Shown here in pieces: positions 6,919 through 8,165 of a stretch of 8,165 bases of DNA. The number at the start of each line of letters is the position of its first letter. The stretch's first letter is position 1. Position numbers and translations under genes: made by a program. Origin of the DNA: Terriglobia bacterium (GTDB taxonomy: Bacteria; Acidobacteriota; Terriglobia; UBA7540); contig JASHSC010000591.1 in the NCBI GenBank assembly GCA_030036915.1, forward strand, positions 1 through 8,165, given 5' to 3'. The notes under the pieces are model-generated. The model saw nothing but the letters and a program-made list of their open reading frames with translations. It made no database searches and had not been told where the DNA came from.

Positions 6919-7440
6919 TTTGGATAGTTTTTCCAGGGCTTCCAAAATGCCATCTGCGCCGGGATTGACGGCAATGGGCGAGCAAAAACTCCAGGCGATG
7001 ACGCCTTTCTTGTCGATCACGAAGAGGGCGCGCTCGCAAATCCCATCGGCGCTTCGGTACACACCGTATTTGCGAGCCACCGCCCCTTTGGGCTCAAAGT
7101 CCGCGAGCAGAGGGAAGTGCAGGTGTCGAGCTTCCGCAAAGGCCTGATGGCACCAGGCGCCGTCCACGGAAATGCCCATCAACTCCGCATTGAATTTGCT
7201 GAATTCAGGAAGAATCTCGTTGTACAGGGCCATCTGATCCCCGCACACCGGGCTGAAATCGGCGGGATAAAACGCCAGAATCACCGGGCGGCCGCGCAGG
7301 TCGCGCAGTGAAAGGATCTGGTCGGAGGTGACGTGCAGGGAAAAATCGGGCGCTTCGACGCCGGGCTTAAGCATTCCCGCCCCCTCCGCGCGCGCCTTAT
7401 TCGCTGCCTTGCGGCGTGAGCTTTTTTTCTTTTGCGCCAT
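6916..7440 (-). CDS. Peroxiredoxin, AhpC/TSA superfamily (AhpE-like)
   Basis: Thiol peroxidase expected to reduce H2O2 or organic peroxides in the cytoplasm. The 174 residues contain the peroxiredoxin motif P-x3-S/T-x2-C as PADFSPVC (Pro59, Ser63, peroxidatic Cys66; Ser replaces the commoner Thr) and the later conserved Arg137 before ALFVIDKKG. The stretches GISVDGAWCHQAF, FPLLADFEPKGAVARKYG and NPGADGILEAL are typical of AhpE-type redoxin proteins. Three further cysteines (97, 135, 153) leave the resolving residue unclear; AhpE itself is a one-Cys enzyme. The ATG at 7440 has GAGAGGAAG 6 bases upstream, but it adds a lysine/arginine-rich 22-residue extension (starting MAQKKKSSRRK) ahead of the normal family start. 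Met23 (7374) also has a good ribosome-binding site and begins MLKPGVEAPDFSL, so it is a real alternative start. There is no signal peptide. It lies 42 bases after fabF and 9 bases before the DsbA-like gene. Confidence 0.92.
   Translation of the reverse strand: MAQKKKSSRRKAANKARAEGAGMLKPGVEAPDFSLHVTSDQILSLRDLRGRPVILAFYPADFSPVCGDQMALYNEILPEFSKFNAELMGISVDGAWCHQAFAEARHLHFPLLADFEPKGAVARKYGVYRSADGICERALFVIDKKGVIAWSFCSPIAVNPGADGILEALEKLSK
7372..7387 (-). promoter_or_regulatory. Alternative internal start of the peroxiredoxin with its own ribosome-binding site
   Basis: On the minus strand GGAGG (7387-7383) is followed by an 8-base spacer and ATG at 7374-7372, encoding Met23. Spacing and sequence are at least as good as for the upstream ATG at 7440, and peroxiredoxin homology starts here. 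Either start, or both, could be used; sequence alone does not decide. Confidence 0.5.
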
Positions 7441-7482
7441 GCAGCACTTCCTCTCGTAATCGTATTGACAGAAGTTTTTCGG
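7441..7482 (-). other. Short intergenic spacer between fabF and the peroxiredoxin gene
   Basis: These 42 bases contain the ribosome-binding site of the peroxiredoxin (GAGAGGAAG, 7455-7447 on the minus strand) and an AT-richer stretch. I see no convincing terminator for fabF. A lone TACGAT could be a -10 box for a minus-strand promoter, but no matching -35 is visible. Read-through from fabF is the simplest reading. Confidence 0.4.
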
Positions 7483-8165
7483 CTATGCCGCATACCGCTT
7501 CAGCAGCAGCGCGGCGTTGGTGCCCCCAAAGCCGAAGGAGTTGGAGAGCGCGTACTCCATTTCCGCTTTGCGGGCATGGTTGGGAACATAATCGAGGTCG
7601 CAGTCAGGGTCGGGGTTGTCGAGATTGATGGTGGGAGGGATAACCTGATCCCGCAAGGCGAGAACAGTGATGCCTGCCTCAAGCCCGCCTGCGCCGCCCA
7701 GAAGGTGGCCGGTCATCGATTTGGTGGAGCTTACGGGAATCCTGTAAGCGTGGTCGCCAAAGACTTTCTTGATGGCCATGGTTTCCAGGCGGTCGTTATA
7801 GGGCGTTGAGGTGCCGTGGGCGTTGATGTAACTGACTTGTTCGGGAAGAATTTTAGCGTCGGCGAGGGTGGCGCGCATGGCACGCACGGCTCCGTCGGCA
7901 TTTTCGTCCGGTTGAGTAATGTGAAACGCGTCGCCGGACATGCCGTAGCCCACGATTTCAGCCAGAATCGGCGCGCCGCGCTTGAGAGCGAAATCCAGGC
8001 CCTCCAGAATGAGCATTCCCGAGCCTTCGCCAATCACAAAACCGTCGCGGTCCCTATCAAACGGGCGGCTGGCCTTCTCGGGCTCCGAATTACGGGTGGA
8101 AAGCGCGCGCATGGAGGCAAATCCTCCCACGGAGAGAGGAGTTATGGCCGCCTCCGCCCCCCCGG
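7483..8165 (-). CDS. fabF: 3-oxoacyl-[acyl-carrier-protein] synthase II (FabF), C-terminal part, 5' end off the window
   Basis: Condensing enzyme of type II fatty-acid synthesis, which extends acyl-ACP with malonyl-ACP in the cytoplasm. The frame runs unbroken off the right edge; the codons next to the edge read GGAEAAITPLSVGGFASM, the standard FabF sequence, so the GTG at 8130 is internal. About 227 residues are visible, roughly the C-terminal 55% of a typical protein of about 410-415. Visible catalytic elements are the active-site His in NAHGTSTPYND (codon 7816-7818), the Lys and second His in SSTKSMTGHLLGGAGG, and the C-terminal SNSFGFGGTNA gating loop. The nucleophilic Cys lies in the missing N-terminal part. 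Other landmarks are ASRPFDRDRDGFVIGEG and PPTINLDNPD. The RPFD and GFVIGEG segments and the GGTNA ending fit FabF better than FabB. An acpP or other fab gene might be expected upstream but cannot be seen. Confidence 0.95.
   Translation of the reverse strand, partial: GGAEAAITPLSVGGFASMRALSTRNSEPEKASRPFDRDRDGFVIGEGSGMLILEGLDFALKRGAPILAEIVGYGMSGDAFHITQPDENADGAVRAMRATLADAKILPEQVSYINAHGTSTPYNDRLETMAIKKVFGDHAYRIPVSSTKSMTGHLLGGAGGLEAGITVLALRDQVIPPTINLDNPDPDCDLDYVPNHARKAEMEYALSNSFGFGGTNAALLLKRYAA

Noticed and set aside
7465..7470. Perfect TTGACA on the plus strand, considered as a -35 box
   Set aside because: No -10-like hexamer lies 16-18 bases downstream (CCGCAT at 7488-7493), and it would drive transcription antisense into fabF. 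Chance match.
7480..7497. Hairpin over the fabF stop codon, considered as a terminator
   Set aside because: The stem has a bulge and a 3-base loop, and on the minus-strand transcript it is followed by A residues rather than U residues, so it does not look like an intrinsic terminator.
8157..8163. Run of seven C at the right edge, considered as a frameshift or assembly error in fabF
   Set aside because: The frame through the run still reads the conserved GGAEAA of FabF, so no frameshift is evident up to the edge.

Overview
The window is a GC-rich, gene-dense stretch of bacterial chromosome holding two convergent gene groups. The envelope genes imply a Gram-negative (diderm) cell. The gene set, the protein style and a palindromic intergenic element of a kind I recall from Acidobacteriota, Planctomycetes and Verrucomicrobia genomes suggest Acidobacteriota or a relative. 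No rRNA or other taxonomic marker is present, so this is a weak inference.

Region 1 (1-6262, + strand) is a two-gene envelope operon. The first gene is a bacterial alpha-2-macroglobulin of the thioester (E. coli YfhM) type, whose 5' end lies before the window. It overlaps by an ATGA junction with pbpC, a complete penicillin-binding protein 1C (glycosyltransferase GT51, transpeptidase and C-terminal BiPBP_C domains). In this widespread pairing the macroglobulin is thought to trap hostile proteases that breach the envelope, while PBP1C builds or repairs peptidoglycan.

Region 2 (6263-6348) is the 86-base gap between the convergent genes. It is almost filled by an imperfect palindrome of about 73 bases with an inner hairpin, which looks like a small interspersed repeat and may also act in 3'-end formation.

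Region 3 (6349-8165, - strand) reads from right to left: the C-terminal part of fabF (3-oxoacyl-ACP synthase II, running off the right edge), then an AhpE/TSA-like peroxiredoxin, then a DsbA-family CPHC thiol oxidoreductase with no signal peptide. The last two are separated by 9 bases, and the stop codon of one is embedded in the ribosome-binding site of the next, so they probably form a cytoplasmic thiol-redox pair. Linkage to fabF is by short spacing (42 bases) only.

I see no CRISPR array, phage gene, transposase, tRNA or rRNA. Most of the window is conventional. The palindromic element and the peroxiredoxin-DsbA pair with its lysine-rich tails are the parts most worth a second look.
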